36,640 nt of DNA, taken from assembly GCA_018715395.1 (NCBI GenBank), contig DVLQ01000141.1, positions 1 to 36,640 on the forward strand, given 5' to 3'. Every line of letters begins with the position of its first letter. Positions within the stretch are counted from its first letter, which is position 1. The notes beneath the pieces are model-generated. The model was not told the origin of the DNA and did no database searches. It was given only the letters and a program-made list of their open reading frames with translations. The translations under genes were made by a program, and so were the position numbers. Shown here one piece after another: positions 18,656 through 27,245 of the stretch. This stretch comes from Candidatus Coprocola pullicola (GTDB lineage: Bacteria > Bacillota > Clostridia > Lachnospirales > Anaerotignaceae).

Positions 18656-19189
18656 CTAAAATAATGGGGGTGTGGAAATCCAAATCACCTTTGCCAGCGT
18701 TTTTTTTTCGTTTTTGATATAATGGAAATTTCTTCCGTTTAAGTAAAATGTTTCGCCTTTATGCACCACAAATGTTTCATCTCCACAGACAAGCTGTATA
18801 CAGCCTTCTATTACATAGCCAAACTCTTCTCCGCTGTGGGGCGTCACCTCAAAAGACTCTCCGCCTTGGGGCAATTCTACCAATATAGGTTCCATAGCAT
18901 TTTTTTGTGTATTTGGCACAATCCAGTGAACAGTATAATTTTCCCGTTCATCAACAAAAAAATCCTTTTTTTGAAAAACTATTTTTTCTTTAGTATCTTC
19001 TTTAAAAAAGTCTGACATACTGCTTCCTAATGCTTCTACAATGTCCGCAAGAGTTTGTATAGAAGGAGAAGTTAAATTACGTTCTAACTGAGAAAGGAAT
19101 CCTTTTGTCAGTTCGCTTCTGGAGGCCAGTTCTTCTAAAGTCAGACCATTTTGAATACGCAATTGTTTGATTTTATGACCAATATCCAT
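18656..19189 (-). CDS. XRE-cupin transcriptional regulator of the pot operon
   Basis: A 177-residue regulator with an N-terminal HTH (IGHKIKQLRIQNGLTLEELA, then SELTKGFLSQLERNLTSPSI, about residues 3-45) and a C-terminal cupin. VTPHSGEEFGYVIEGCIQLV near 111-130 and HKGETFYLNGRNFHYIKN near 138-155 carry the two cupin motifs. This is the PuuR-like architecture, in which the cupin senses a small molecule. As first gene of the pot operon, 9 nt before potA, it is a likely polyamine-responsive repressor that controls its own operon; palindromes at the promoter support this. The ATG at 19189 has AGGAG about 7 nt upstream. The ligand is inferred. Confidence 0.88.
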   Translation of the reverse strand: MDIGHKIKQLRIQNGLTLEELASRSELTKGFLSQLERNLTSPSIQTLADIVEALGSSMSDFFKEDTKEKIVFQKKDFFVDERENYTVHWIVPNTQKNAMEPILVELPQGGESFEVTPHSGEEFGYVIEGCIQLVCGDETFVVHKGETFYLNGRNFHYIKNEKKTLAKVIWISTPPLF

Positions 19190-19224
19190 AGGATTCTCCT
19201 TAAAAGATGAATTTTATTCTGTTA

Positions 19225-19298
19225 TTTAGAAATACTAAACAATAGTATTATTTTTACTAAACCTATAACATTATACTATATTTTTTTTGAATTGCAAT
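19225..19298 (-). promoter_or_regulatory. Promoter and palindromic operators of the pot operon
   Basis: On the minus strand TTGCAA (19292-19297) and TATAAT (19270-19275) are 16 nt apart. Just downstream lie two inverted repeats, TAGTA-N7-TACTA (19243-19259) and TTTAG-N5-CTAAA (19225-19239). Read on the minus strand they also form a direct repeat GTTTAGTA with 22-nt spacing, about two helical turns. They lie over and after the expected transcription start, as operators for the XRE-cupin repressor would. Confidence 0.6.
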
Positions 19299-19299
19299 A

Positions 19300-19690
19300 G
19301 AAAATAAACAAAAAATTTGAAAATATTAAACTTTTTTATAGAAAAAGATTTTTTGTATCTTTTATGTCATAAAGAGAATAAATTGCTGATAAAATATGCT
19401 GATAAGCGAATTTAAAATGATATAGAAGTGATAAAAAATGAATATTGTTTAGAAATAGAAAACAAATAGATGTTGTTTAAAAAACTTTATATCAGTCATT
19501 TTGAGAGAGAATTTTATATTAATAAAAATACTATGAATGATAAAATTGATTGTTTTTTTAATACGATTGAAGTAATAAACATTAATATTGTTTCTAAAAA
19601 ACATTTTTTGAAAAACAATAACTTTTTGGTCAGACAATAGTAAAATCTTTTTGAAAAAAATGTGATTTTTCTCTTTTCAAATTTTATTTT
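19300..19690. other. AT-rich gap, nothing recognised
   Basis: Between the divergent pot promoter and the T-box promoter. Frequent stops in all frames, no RBS-led frame and no strong hairpin. Confidence 0.4.
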
Positions 19691-19692
19691 TG

Positions 19693-19701
19693 TGTTATAA
19701 T
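19693..19701 (+). promoter_or_regulatory. Extended -10 promoter of T-box leader 1
   Basis: TGT followed by a perfect TATAAT (19696-19701). The -35 region is weak, as is usual for extended -10 promoters. Transcription would start near 19708, just before the T-box. Confidence 0.6.
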
Positions 19702-19729
19702 AATACCTATTAATATAAAAATAACAGAA

Positions 19730-20014
19730 AAAGACTATGAAAAGGAGCAGTACACTGCAAATAAAAGCACAGAGAGAAGATGGTTGGTGAAAATCTTTCT
19801 TTTATTGTTTTGGAAGTAGCCTTGGAGTTATGAAGCCAACGGAAAAAGTAATTTTTCTCAGTAGTATTCATCGGGTTTTCCCGTTATAGAAATGATGCAT
19901 CAAATAAATGTTTTTATTTTGTGCAAATAAAGTGCAGAAAATTCTTTTTCTGAATTTAGGTGGTACCACGGATACAATTCGCCCTAATCAATCGCTTGAT
20001 TAGGGCGTTTTTTT
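19730..20014 (+). promoter_or_regulatory. T-box leader 1, upstream of the first ilvB
   Basis: A tRNA-sensing antitermination leader. Visible parts: GGAGCAGTA (the AGTA strand of the specifier loop, 19749-19752), AGAGAG (19771-19776), the T-loop GGTTGGTGAAAATC, the GAAGTAGCCTTGGAG region near 19813-19827, and the T-box core AGGTGGTACCACGG at 19959-19971. The terminator is CGCCCTAATCAA/TTGATTAGGGCG (19980-20007) followed by T's. The bulge sequence TGGT pairs with an ACCA tRNA end, which fits Ile, Val or Leu. The specifier codon could not be placed with confidence. Binding of uncharged tRNA would favour transcription of the ilvB-ilvN pair. Confidence 0.92.
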
Positions 20015-20056
20015 ATAAAAAAATGAAAATATTGATGTATAAGGAGGTTATTTGAA

Positions 20057-21790
20057 ATGAAAAAAGGAACACAACTTTTTCTGGAAGCGTTGAAAGAAGA
20101 GGGAGTAGATACTATATTTGGGTATCCGGGAGGATATGTATTAGATATTTTTGATGAACTATACAAACAAAATGAGATTCAACTGGTGCTGCCTCGCCAT
20201 GAGCAAGCTGCCGTCCATGCGGCAGACGCTTATGCCAGAGCTACAGGCAAAGTTGGTGTTTGCCTTGCAACAAGCGGACCGGGAGCTACCAATCTTGTAA
20301 CAGGGATTGCAAATGCCAATTATGACAGTGTGCCCATTGTCTGCTTTACAGGACAGGTGCCTTTGGAGCTGATTGGCAACGACGCTTTTCAAGAAGTTGA
20401 TTTTATAGGAATTACAAGAAGTGTTTGCAAATATGGAGTAATGGTAAGAGATAGAAAAGATTTGGGAAGAATCATAAAAGAAGCGTTTTATATTGCAAGA
20501 ACAGGAAAACCGGGTCCTGTTGTAGTGGATTTGCCTTCTAACATTATGAAAGAAATGATGAAAGACAGCTATCCTACAGAAGTATATATTAGAGGGTATA
20601 AGCCAAATGAAGATGTTCATATAGGGCAGTTAAAAAGGGCTGTCAAATTGTTAAAAGAAGCCAAAAAACCCCTTTTTCTTTGTGGAGGCGGGATTAACAT
20701 TGCCCATGCCAATGAAGTGTTTTTGCAGTTGGCAGAAATAGTAAAAATACCTGTTGTTACAACGGTTATGGGAAAAGGAGCTATTCCTACAGAACATCCA
20801 TTATATGTTGGAAGTTTAGGCATGCATGGCTGTTATGCGGCAAATAAAGCAGTAAGCCAATGCGACTTGCTTTTTTCCATAGGAACGAGGTTTAATGACA
20901 GAATTACAGGAAAAATAAGCGAATTTGCAAAAGAAGCAAAAATTGTTCATATAGATATTGACACAGCCGCAATTTCAAGAAATATCAAAGTAGATATTCC
21001 TGTTGTAGCAGATGCAAAATTAGCTATTGAAAAAATGCTTACTATGGTAAAGCAATGCGATGTAAAGCAGTGGCTGGAAAAAATAGAAGATTGGAAAAAA
21101 GAGCATCCATTATTTGTAAAACAAGGAGATAAAATCAATCCTCAAAAAATTATAGAAGGGATTAATCATGTGTATGATGATTTTATTGTTGTAACAGATG
21201 TTGGACAGCATCAAATGTGGACAACACAATTTTTATCATTGGACAGCAATAAAAAACTGTTGACCTCCGGAGGATTGGGCGCAATGGGATTTGGTTTTCC
21301 CGGAGCAATCGGAGCGCAAATTGCTTGCCCCAAAAAACAAGTAATTTGTATTACAGGAGACGGCGGTTTTCAGATGAATATGGCGGAAATGGCAACAGCC
21401 GTTGCATGGGAACTGCCCATTGTCATATTGGTATTAAACAATAGTTTTTTAGGCATGGTAAGACAGCAGCAGCAGTATTTTTGTGAAAAACACTACTATG
21501 GCACTTGTTTAAAAGAAAGAAAAAGCTGTCATAGAGCAAGCTGTACCGCACCGGAACAATGTCCTCCTTATATACCTGATTTCTTAAAATTTGCAGAAAG
21601 TTATCATGTAGCCGGTTTTCGTGTAACAGAAGAAAGTGAGATTGAACAGACATTGAAAGAAGCCGCAAAAACAGCGCAACAGAATAAAGCTCCCGTATTG
21701 GTTGAGTTTATATTGGAACGTTATGATATTGTACTGCCTATTGTAAGGCATGGAGGCACATTAGATAATATGATATTAGAACAAAATTAA
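20057..21790 (+). CDS. ilvB: Acetohydroxyacid synthase large subunit (first copy)
   Basis: Joins pyruvate to pyruvate or 2-ketobutyrate, the first common step of valine, leucine and isoleucine synthesis, using ThDP and FAD. The 577 residues contain the catalytic Glu49 in PRHEQAAVHAADAYARATGK, IGTRFNDRITGKI (biosynthetic AHAS type), TDVGQHQMWTTQFL and the ThDP motif GDGGFQMNMAEM..NN near 433-461. Compared with the second copy it has an extra Cys-rich stretch at about 482-505 (Cys484, 491, 496, 502, with Cys476 just before), close to the ThDP site. It follows T-box 1 by about 40 nt, has AAGGAGG before the ATG and is 37 nt before its small subunit. Pairing with a small subunit argues against catabolic AlsS. 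Confidence 0.93.
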   Translation: MKKGTQLFLEALKEEGVDTIFGYPGGYVLDIFDELYKQNEIQLVLPRHEQAAVHAADAYARATGKVGVCLATSGPGATNLVTGIANANYDSVPIVCFTGQVPLELIGNDAFQEVDFIGITRSVCKYGVMVRDRKDLGRIIKEAFYIARTGKPGPVVVDLPSNIMKEMMKDSYPTEVYIRGYKPNEDVHIGQLKRAVKLLKEAKKPLFLCGGGINIAHANEVFLQLAEIVKIPVVTTVMGKGAIPTEHPLYVGSLGMHGCYAANKAVSQCDLLFSIGTRFNDRITGKISEFAKEAKIVHIDIDTAAISRNIKVDIPVVADAKLAIEKMLTMVKQCDVKQWLEKIEDWKKEHPLFVKQGDKINPQKIIEGINHVYDDFIVVTDVGQHQMWTTQFLSLDSNKKLLTSGGLGAMGFGFPGAIGAQIACPKKQVICITGDGGFQMNMAEMATAVAWELPIVILVLNNSFLGMVRQQQQYFCEKHYYGTCLKERKSCHRASCTAPEQCPPYIPDFLKFAESYHVAGFRVTEESEIEQTLKEAAKTAQQNKAPVLVEFILERYDIVLPIVRHGGTLDNMILEQN

Positions 21791-21827
21791 TGCAATTTGA
21801 CAGATAAATCAGAAAGGACTGAAAAAA

Positions 21828-22331
21828 ATGGAGATTAAAAAAAGATGGTTGGCTGTGTTTGTAGAAAATCAAGTAGGCGTATTGGCAAAAATATCAGGGC
21901 TTTGTTCAAGCAAATTGTATAATATTGAAAGTATTACTGTAGGAACTACAGCAGACCCTACCATTTCTCGTATGACATTTGGTTTTTTGAGTAACGACGC
22001 TACATTTGAACAAATTAAAAAACAGATGAACCGTTGTGTGGAAGTGATTAAAGTGATAGATTTGACAGATATTCCTACGCATATGAAAGAATTGATGTTT
22101 ATCAAATTAAAAATCAATTCTCCCATAGAAAAAGAAGAAGTGATATCCATTGCTAAAATATTTAGAGCTTCTATCATTGATTATGACATGGAAAGGTTGA
22201 TATTGCAGTCTGTGAATTCTGAAATAGGAAATGATGATTTGATTCATCTTTTATCAAAAGGCTTTCATGATATGGAAATTGTCAGAGGAGGCGTCGTATC
22301 CATAGAAGCGATGAGCGTTTCAAATGGCTAA
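21828..22331 (+). CDS. ilvN: Acetohydroxyacid synthase small (regulatory) subunit (first copy)
   Basis: A 167-residue partner of the preceding large subunit that activates it and gives feedback inhibition by valine-type effectors. The N-terminal ACT domain reads RWLAVFVENQVGVLAKISGL, then CSSKLYNIESITVGTTADPT and SRMTFGF; the C-terminal ALS_ss domain starts near residue 84 with KELMFIKLKINSPIEKEEVI. The valine-binding GVL loop is present. The start has AAAGGAC, a weaker RBS than its neighbours. The sequence differs clearly from the second copy at 32416, so the two are old paralogues. No terminator is evident before the next promoter. Confidence 0.92.
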   Translation: MEIKKRWLAVFVENQVGVLAKISGLCSSKLYNIESITVGTTADPTISRMTFGFLSNDATFEQIKKQMNRCVEVIKVIDLTDIPTHMKELMFIKLKINSPIEKEEVISIAKIFRASIIDYDMERLILQSVNSEIGNDDLIHLLSKGFHDMEIVRGGVVSIEAMSVSNG

Positions 22332-22453
22332 ATGCAATCAATTTTGTGCAGTGATATAAAAAAATGGGTTTTATTATTAGCTAAGTCATACAATAGTTTT
22401 TTATATGAGAAAAACAAAAATCATAAAAATTGACTATAAATTCACAAAAAAAA

Positions 22454-22482
22454 TTGACTTTTTATACTTTTTGTGGTTAAAT
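22454..22482 (+). promoter_or_regulatory. Promoter of the aminotransferase gene
   Basis: TTGACT (22454-22459), a 17-nt spacer and TTAAAT (22477-22482). The leader of about 100 nt contains a GGAGCCGCCCCT segment but no clear known riboswitch. Confidence 0.55.
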
Positions 22483-22587
22483 AAAACCAGAAGTTATTTT
22501 TTGGAGCCGCCCCTATCAAGAACAGATTTTTACTGTATCTTGGGTATATAAAAGAAAAAACAAGCCAAAATAAAGGAGGAAATGAAA

Positions 22588-23775
22588 ATGGTAAAATTTG
22601 CAGACAGAATGAATCAATTACAAGGTTCTGAAATCAGAGAGTTGTTAAAATTGACACAACAACCGGATATCATCTCTTTTGCAGGCGGTTTGCCGGCAAA
22701 GGAACTGTTTCCGGTAGAAGGAATGAAAGAAGCGGCAATTGCTGTTATGAATGAAAATGGTCAAGAAGCAATGCAATATTCTACCACAGAAGGAATCAAT
22801 CCTTTGAGAGAAAAAATTGTAGAAAGAATGAAAGCAAAAAATGGCATCAATGCCACCATTGACAACATTTTGATTACAAATGGTTCTCAGCAAGGGCTTG
22901 ATTTTTCCGGTCGTGTATTTTTAAACGAAGGCGATGTTGTGTTGATGGAAAGCCCTTCTTACTTGGGCGCTATCAATGCTTTTAAAGCAAACTGCCCTAA
23001 ATTTATTGAAGTACCTACAGACGGCAATGGTATGATTATGAGTGAATTAGAAAAAATCATACAAACAACAGAAAATATAAAAATGATATATGTGATTCCT
23101 GATTTCCAAAATCCAACAGGAAGAACATGGCCTTTGGAAAGAAGAAAACAATTTATGGAAATCATAAATAAATACGAAATTCCTGTTATAGAAGATAATC
23201 CATATGGCGAATTGAGATTTGAAGGAGAAAATATGCCTTCTTTGAAATCTCTTGATACAAAAGGACTTGTTATTTTCTTGGGAACTTTCTCAAAAATTTT
23301 AGCTCCTGGATATCGTTTGGGCTGGGTTTGTGCATCTACTGAAATTCTTGAAAAATATAATTTTATCAAACAGGGAGCAGATTTACAGCCATCTACCGTT
23401 TCACAATTGGAAGTAAATAAGTTTATGGAACTGTATAATTTAGATGATCATGTTGCAAAAATTAAAGAAGTGTATGGTCATAGACGTGATGTTATGCTTA
23501 ATGCTATGAAACGTGAATTTCCGGAAGGCATTGAATATACACATCCAGAGGGCGGCTTATTTACATGGGTAATATTGCCGGAATATATGAATGCCAGAGA
23601 GGTGGCTTTGGAGTGTATCAAAGAAAAAGTTGCTTATGTTCCCGGAGGTTCCTTCTTCCCTAATGGCGGACATGAAAATACATTTAGAATGAATTATTCC
23701 TGTATGCCGGATGATAAAATTGAACAAGGCATTGCAAGTCTTGGAAAAGTTTTAAAAGCTATGATGAAGAAATAA
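22588..23775 (+). CDS. PLP-dependent aminotransferase, class I/II (LysN/Aro8-like)
   Basis: A 395-residue fold-type I aminotransferase. Landmarks are DIISFAGGLPAKELFPVE near residues 29-46, YSTTEGINPLREKI near 71-84, ITNGSQQGLDFSGRVFLNEG near 101-120, VIPDFQNPTGRTW near 168-180 and the PLP-binding lysine in GTFSKILAPGYRLGW near 230-244. The C-terminus has the Arg of FRMNYSCM, which binds the substrate carboxylate. The group includes 2-aminoadipate, aromatic and branched-chain aminotransferases. Its position after the AHAS pair suggests a branched-chain role, but that is inference. I chose ATG 22588, 8 nt after GGAGG; ATG 22582 is too close to the RBS. Confidence 0.88.
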   Translation: MVKFADRMNQLQGSEIRELLKLTQQPDIISFAGGLPAKELFPVEGMKEAAIAVMNENGQEAMQYSTTEGINPLREKIVERMKAKNGINATIDNILITNGSQQGLDFSGRVFLNEGDVVLMESPSYLGAINAFKANCPKFIEVPTDGNGMIMSELEKIIQTTENIKMIYVIPDFQNPTGRTWPLERRKQFMEIINKYEIPVIEDNPYGELRFEGENMPSLKSLDTKGLVIFLGTFSKILAPGYRLGWVCASTEILEKYNFIKQGADLQPSTVSQLEVNKFMELYNLDDHVAKIKEVYGHRRDVMLNAMKREFPEGIEYTHPEGGLFTWVILPEYMNAREVALECIKEKVAYVPGGSFFPNGGHENTFRMNYSCMPDDKIEQGIASLGKVLKAMMKK

Positions 23776-23787
23776 TCAATACATAAT

Positions 23788-23830
23788 AAAGCCAATCGCC
23801 TATATGGTCTATAGGTGATTGGCTTTATTG
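23788..23830 (+). terminator. Strong intrinsic terminator after the aminotransferase
   Basis: AAAGCCAATCGCCTATA pairs with TATAGGTGATTGGCTTT (one G-U) over a 5-nt loop, followed by a short T-rich stretch. The left end of an IS200 remnant begins immediately after it. Confidence 0.8.
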
Positions 23831-24545
23831 AGTGCTTTAGCTTAACAAAATCCCCTAATTCTACTAGGTATAAATAAAATACTTTAAGTATATAAAACAT
23901 TTTAATCGTAATTTTGGAATGAAGATTTGGGGACTGTATTACCAAAATAAATTAAGAAGTTTTTTACATGAAAAATGAAATAAAAAGTACTGCATATTCC
24001 AAATATAGACGTCAATATCATATAGTATTTGTACCCAAATATAGAAGAAAAGCGATATACAAACACGGAATATAGAATCATTATAAATTGTGCGAAGAAA
24101 AAAGTCTGAACTCATTGAAGCACAAGCATGCCCAGACCATATCTATATGCTAGTTAGTATACCGCCATATCTGAGTGTAGTTTTATAGGGTTAAGAGTGA
24201 GTGGATGATATTATATAGATATGCTAATTTGAAATATAAATATGGAAGAAGAAACTTTCGGGCGAGAGGATATTTTGTAGATACAGTAGGACAAAATGAA
24301 AAGGTGATAAAAGAATATATAAAAAATCAGTTGGAAAAAGATGATGTAGCAGATAAAATATTATGAAAAGAGTATATAACCCGTTTATGGGTAACACAAG
24401 AGAATAAGGCAAAATAGAAACTGCTTTTAGCAACTGCCTGTAATTGTACTGCGACATCCCTTCAATATCCCTTTGAGGGAATAAACATGTAATACAGCCC
24501 TTCTAAGGATTGTTCAAACCACTAGTTTACTAGTGGTTTTGATTT
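23828..24545 (+). mobile_element. IS200/IS605-type remnant 6 (best preserved)
   Basis: The left end (GCTTTAGCTTAACAAAATC) matches remnant 3. A tnpA starts at ATG 23968 and reads MKNEIKSTAYSKYRRQYHIV then FVPKYRRKAIYKHGI before a stop. Later blocks are SELIEAQACPDHIYMLVSIP, YANLKYKYGRRNFRARGYF, VDTVGQNEKVIKEYIKNQLE and the catalytic-tyrosine helix. The HUH motif is DHIYM instead of DHIHM, so a metal-binding His is lost. The right end carries the perfect hairpin AACCACTAG-TTTA-CTAGTGGTT (24517-24538) followed by TTTTGATTTT. It is inactive. Confidence 0.8.
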
Positions 24546-24640
24546 TGTATCACAAATCCAATGGAAAAAATGATGACCAAATATGAAAGTTTATTTTTGG
24601 GAGCCAGATTGGTTAAAAAAGCTAAAATATGTATGTACTT

Positions 24641-24674
24641 ATAAAAAGGCCATCAATTAAATAAATTGACAGCC
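24641..24674 (-). terminator. Intrinsic terminator of the DUF4272 gene
   Basis: On the minus strand GGCTGTCAATT pairs with AATTGATGGCC (with a small internal mismatch), followed by TTTTTAT. It begins 12 nt after the stop codon. Confidence 0.8.
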
Positions 24675-24686
24675 TAGAGTGATATT

Positions 24687-26024
24687 TTATGTGTTTGTAA
24701 CAATATTGTCCCAATCGCTGATTCCATCTACATTCAATAGCCAGTTTAGAGCATAGTGACGTTCATATATGACGCCAAAATCCAGCGCATCTATTGTTTT
24801 GTCATGTATGCGAGCATCTACGCAAGCCCAGTCATAACGCAGTGTTAAATCTTGCAAATCCAATATTTCTTCTTTAGAACGCAGTTTGGCAGCCTCTAAA
24901 AGACTCTCAAAATTGTGGTTCCATATAATATTGCCTAGCTGCAAGGCTTCACAAATTTCGTTTGGTTCTTTTAATTCTAATAAAGATAATGCCCAAAGAA
25001 ATACCGCACAACATTCGTATCTCCAGCCATAGCTGTGAAAAAGCTGAGGCTGTTCAATGGGGGGGTGTTCAATATAGTGTTTTTCTTGTGGAGAAAAATA
25101 TTGTGAAACATGATATTTTTCTTCTAAAATAGCCATTTGTTCCTCCATTTTTTTTTGTGGCTCTTTATAATTTTCATTGGTATAAATTTCTGACTGTATA
25201 CAAGTGGCATATGTTGCAATCAATCGTTTGATGATATCTTCTTTTTGCTGTAATGTGGTATCGGCTTCTAATGCAGTAGAGGGTAGTTTTTCTAAATAAG
25301 GGATTTTTTTCTCTTTTAAAACAGCAATGGATTTTTCTTTTCTGGCAATGTCTGATGGAGAAGGATTTTTTCCATAGTCTAAAAAATCTGCAGAAGCAAT
25401 GGGAGAAAATGTATCAAATGCAGAATTTCCCTCTGCATCGATTAAAAGCCTTCCGTCATAGTGAAATAGTTCCATTGTGGGAACAAGTACAAATGCTGTG
25501 AGGGCTTTTGCCACAGTATAAACGTTTTGTATGATAAAATCTGTTCTTTTTTCATCACTGTTTATGACAAATTTTAATGTTACAATACAATTAAATAATT
25601 TCATTTGCTGCAATATATTTTCTTTCAATATTTTATTTTTTAAAGGTGCCTTATTAAAAAAATTAGCAATATGATAGGCTTGTGCCATACTTTCCTGTGG
25701 GTTTGAAGTAATACGAGCTTGCACAAATGTATCGTCTGTTAATGTCATAACAAATTCATTGTTGTTAAGAAAATCTATTTTTGTTAATTGTTCTGCAAAA
25801 GCTTTTTCAAAAACAGAAGCAATCACAGAGGTATCTTTTCTGCAAGCATATAAGCGAATGGCTGCGTCATGCTCCTGCTGTGTCTGAGATTGTTGAGTAG
25901 GGGATGACTGCTGTGTCTGCTCCGGTTGCTGTGCTTCAAAAGAGAACGCGGTAGTTTCGGAAACAGAAGACGACGTTTGCTGTGGTATCTCTTTTTTCTT
26001 TTTTATCCAATCAAAAAGTTTCAT
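24687..26024 (-). CDS. DUF4272 domain-containing protein
   Basis: A 445-residue protein of unknown function. After a basic N-terminus (MKLFDWIKKKKEIPQQ) there is a Gln/Ser/Thr-rich low-complexity linker to about residue 52, then an alpha/beta region (RLYACRKDTSVIASVFEKAF onward), and a C-terminal DUF4272 domain from about residue 220. ARKEKSIAVLKEKKIPYLEK, the YATCIQSEIYT helix, and HSYGWRYECCAVFLWALSLL near 347-366 followed by KEPNEICEAL are the conserved blocks; the acidic and aromatic end WACVDARIHDKTIDALDFGV is also typical. The frame is open further upstream, but the ATG at 26024 is the only one with an RBS (AAAGGAGAAATTGTA). The upstream sequence is the end of a dispersed repeat, 25 nt away. 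No membrane segment is seen. Confidence 0.8.
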   Translation of the reverse strand: MKLFDWIKKKKEIPQQTSSSVSETTAFSFEAQQPEQTQQSSPTQQSQTQQEHDAAIRLYACRKDTSVIASVFEKAFAEQLTKIDFLNNNEFVMTLTDDTFVQARITSNPQESMAQAYHIANFFNKAPLKNKILKENILQQMKLFNCIVTLKFVINSDEKRTDFIIQNVYTVAKALTAFVLVPTMELFHYDGRLLIDAEGNSAFDTFSPIASADFLDYGKNPSPSDIARKEKSIAVLKEKKIPYLEKLPSTALEADTTLQQKEDIIKRLIATYATCIQSEIYTNENYKEPQKKMEEQMAILEEKYHVSQYFSPQEKHYIEHPPIEQPQLFHSYGWRYECCAVFLWALSLLELKEPNEICEALQLGNIIWNHNFESLLEAAKLRSKEEILDLQDLTLRYDWACVDARIHDKTIDALDFGVIYERHYALNWLLNVDGISDWDNIVTNT

Positions 26025-26049
26025 TACAATTTCTCCTTTGTTTTTGACA

Positions 26050-26475
26050 GATTTTGTTACGTTAAAATGATATAGACAACAGCTCCGTTGAAAGTATAAT
26101 AAAATGATGACAAAAACATTTTCTCTAAAAAAGGAGCTGTTTTTATGCATAAATGTAAAAAAATAAAAATTACTTTTAAAGATTTTGCTATTTCTTGTTC
26201 TGATTGTTTTTCTCATTGGCTTTATTGTTGCAGAAAAGACAATGATGAGTATTAAATCTGCTTTAGATATCATTTGTCATTTTTTGTGTTTTTATCATTT
26301 TATCCATAGCCATTGTTTTTTGTCTGAATAAGTACCTGTTTGTATTGCAGGTGTTGCATATTCTCAAGAACAAACAGAACACGTTTTTTATTTTAAAAAT
26401 TTTTTTCAGCTGTTTGCTTTTATTTGAAATTACATTTTTAAAATTTTTTGTATATTTTTATTTTCATATTAAGAA
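26050..26475 (+). repeat. Dispersed 430-bp repeat, copy B
   Basis: Forward copy of the element at 12800 and 34086. It opens GATTTTGTTACGTTAAAATG and ATATAGACAACA, then TATAATAAAATG, an AAGGAGCTG sequence and an ATG at 26144 followed by 37 open codons. Further fragments read MMSIKSALDIICHFL, FYHFIHSHCFLSE and LLQVLHILKNKQNTFF, matching copies A and C in different frames. It ends near TTTTTATTTTCATATTAAG. The 26050 end is 25 nt upstream of the DUF4272 start codon, pointing outward. Bases 26476-26559, between it and the next gene, are T-rich without visible signals. Confidence 0.7.
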
Positions 26476-26559
26476 TAGAATTTTTTTTAATACTTTTTTA
26501 TTTTACCATTTTTTTTCAAAAATGTCTTTTTATTTTTTATGCAATCGCTTTTTTTTAAT

Positions 26560-27084
26560 TTAACCAGCCGGTATAATATCAATTTGGCACATTGTCATAG
26601 CGTTCAACGCCTGCTTATGACTTTGCGGCGTAACGCCTGCACAGCAAGCTTCCTCTACCACAATAGGTATTTCCCAAAGCAAGGCTTTGATATTTAAGGC
26701 ATTGCTGATGACGCAAATATCTGTGCATAGTCCTACTAGCGTAATACGGTCATATTGTTTTTGAGCCAGTGTTTGGGCTAACTGTGTGGAAGCAAATGTA
26801 GGTTTATCAATGATAATAGGGTTTTTTGTAGCTCCGGCTTCCCATACGTCTTTTTGTATTTGCCAGCCAAAACTATCTTTAATACAATGTAGAATAGGAA
26901 GTTTTTTTCCTTCCAGTGTATTTAGATAATCCTCTGAATGAGTATCTCTTGTATAATATAAATCTCCGGAAAAAGAATTGATTTTTTCAATTACACAAGG
27001 AACAATTTTTTGAGCCTCTGTTGTGCCCAAGCTGCCGTCTATAAAGTCATTTTGCATATCAATAACAACTAATGCTTCTTTCAT
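26560..27084 (-). CDS. Isochorismatase-like cysteine hydrolase (nicotinamidase-type)
   Basis: A 174-residue hydrolase of the isochorismatase superfamily. The triad is visible: Asp9 in ALVVIDMQNDFIDGSLG, Lys94 in IIDKPTFAST and Cys124 in LVGLCTDICVISNAL. The block YTRDTHSEDYLNTLEGKKLP and LHCIKDSFGWQI resembles bacterial nicotinamidases, where the Asp and His of 'DTHSEDY...' help bind metal, so conversion of nicotinamide to nicotinate in NAD salvage is the best guess; other amide substrates are possible. I chose ATG 27084, with AAAGGTG at 8 nt; a GTG three codons earlier overlaps the RBS. It is monocistronic, with no clear terminator downstream. Confidence 0.88.
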   Translation of the reverse strand: MKEALVVIDMQNDFIDGSLGTTEAQKIVPCVIEKINSFSGDLYYTRDTHSEDYLNTLEGKKLPILHCIKDSFGWQIQKDVWEAGATKNPIIIDKPTFASTQLAQTLAQKQYDRITLVGLCTDICVISNALNIKALLWEIPIVVEEACCAGVTPQSHKQALNAMTMCQIDIIPAG

Positions 27085-27210
27085 TTTTTTCACACCTTTC
27101 TAAAAGTAACTCCGTATTTTTTATATTTTATCATTAAATATGCTTTAGGACAATAAAAGAGCAGATAAAAATCATCTTTAAAAAAATATTGTATACATTT
27201 TTATTTTCTA

Positions 27211-27239
27211 TTGACTTTTTATTGTTTAAGTTTTATAAT
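27211..27239 (+). promoter_or_regulatory. Near-consensus promoter with no protein gene downstream
   Basis: TTGACT (27211-27216), a 17-nt spacer and a perfect TATAAT (27234-27239). The next protein gene is more than 1.1 kb away, beyond a strong hairpin terminator, so this promoter appears to drive the non-coding unit that follows. Confidence 0.75.
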
Positions 27240-27245
27240 ATAACC

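Noticed and set aside
19822-19840. Specifier codon of T-box leader 1 read as GTT, ATG or GCC
   Set aside because: The stem flanking the specifier loop could not be drawn convincingly, so none of these readings is claimed.
20057-21790. Catabolic acetolactate synthase (AlsS) for the first large subunit
   Set aside because: The RFNDR-type AHAS signature and the adjacent regulatory subunit fit the biosynthetic enzyme.
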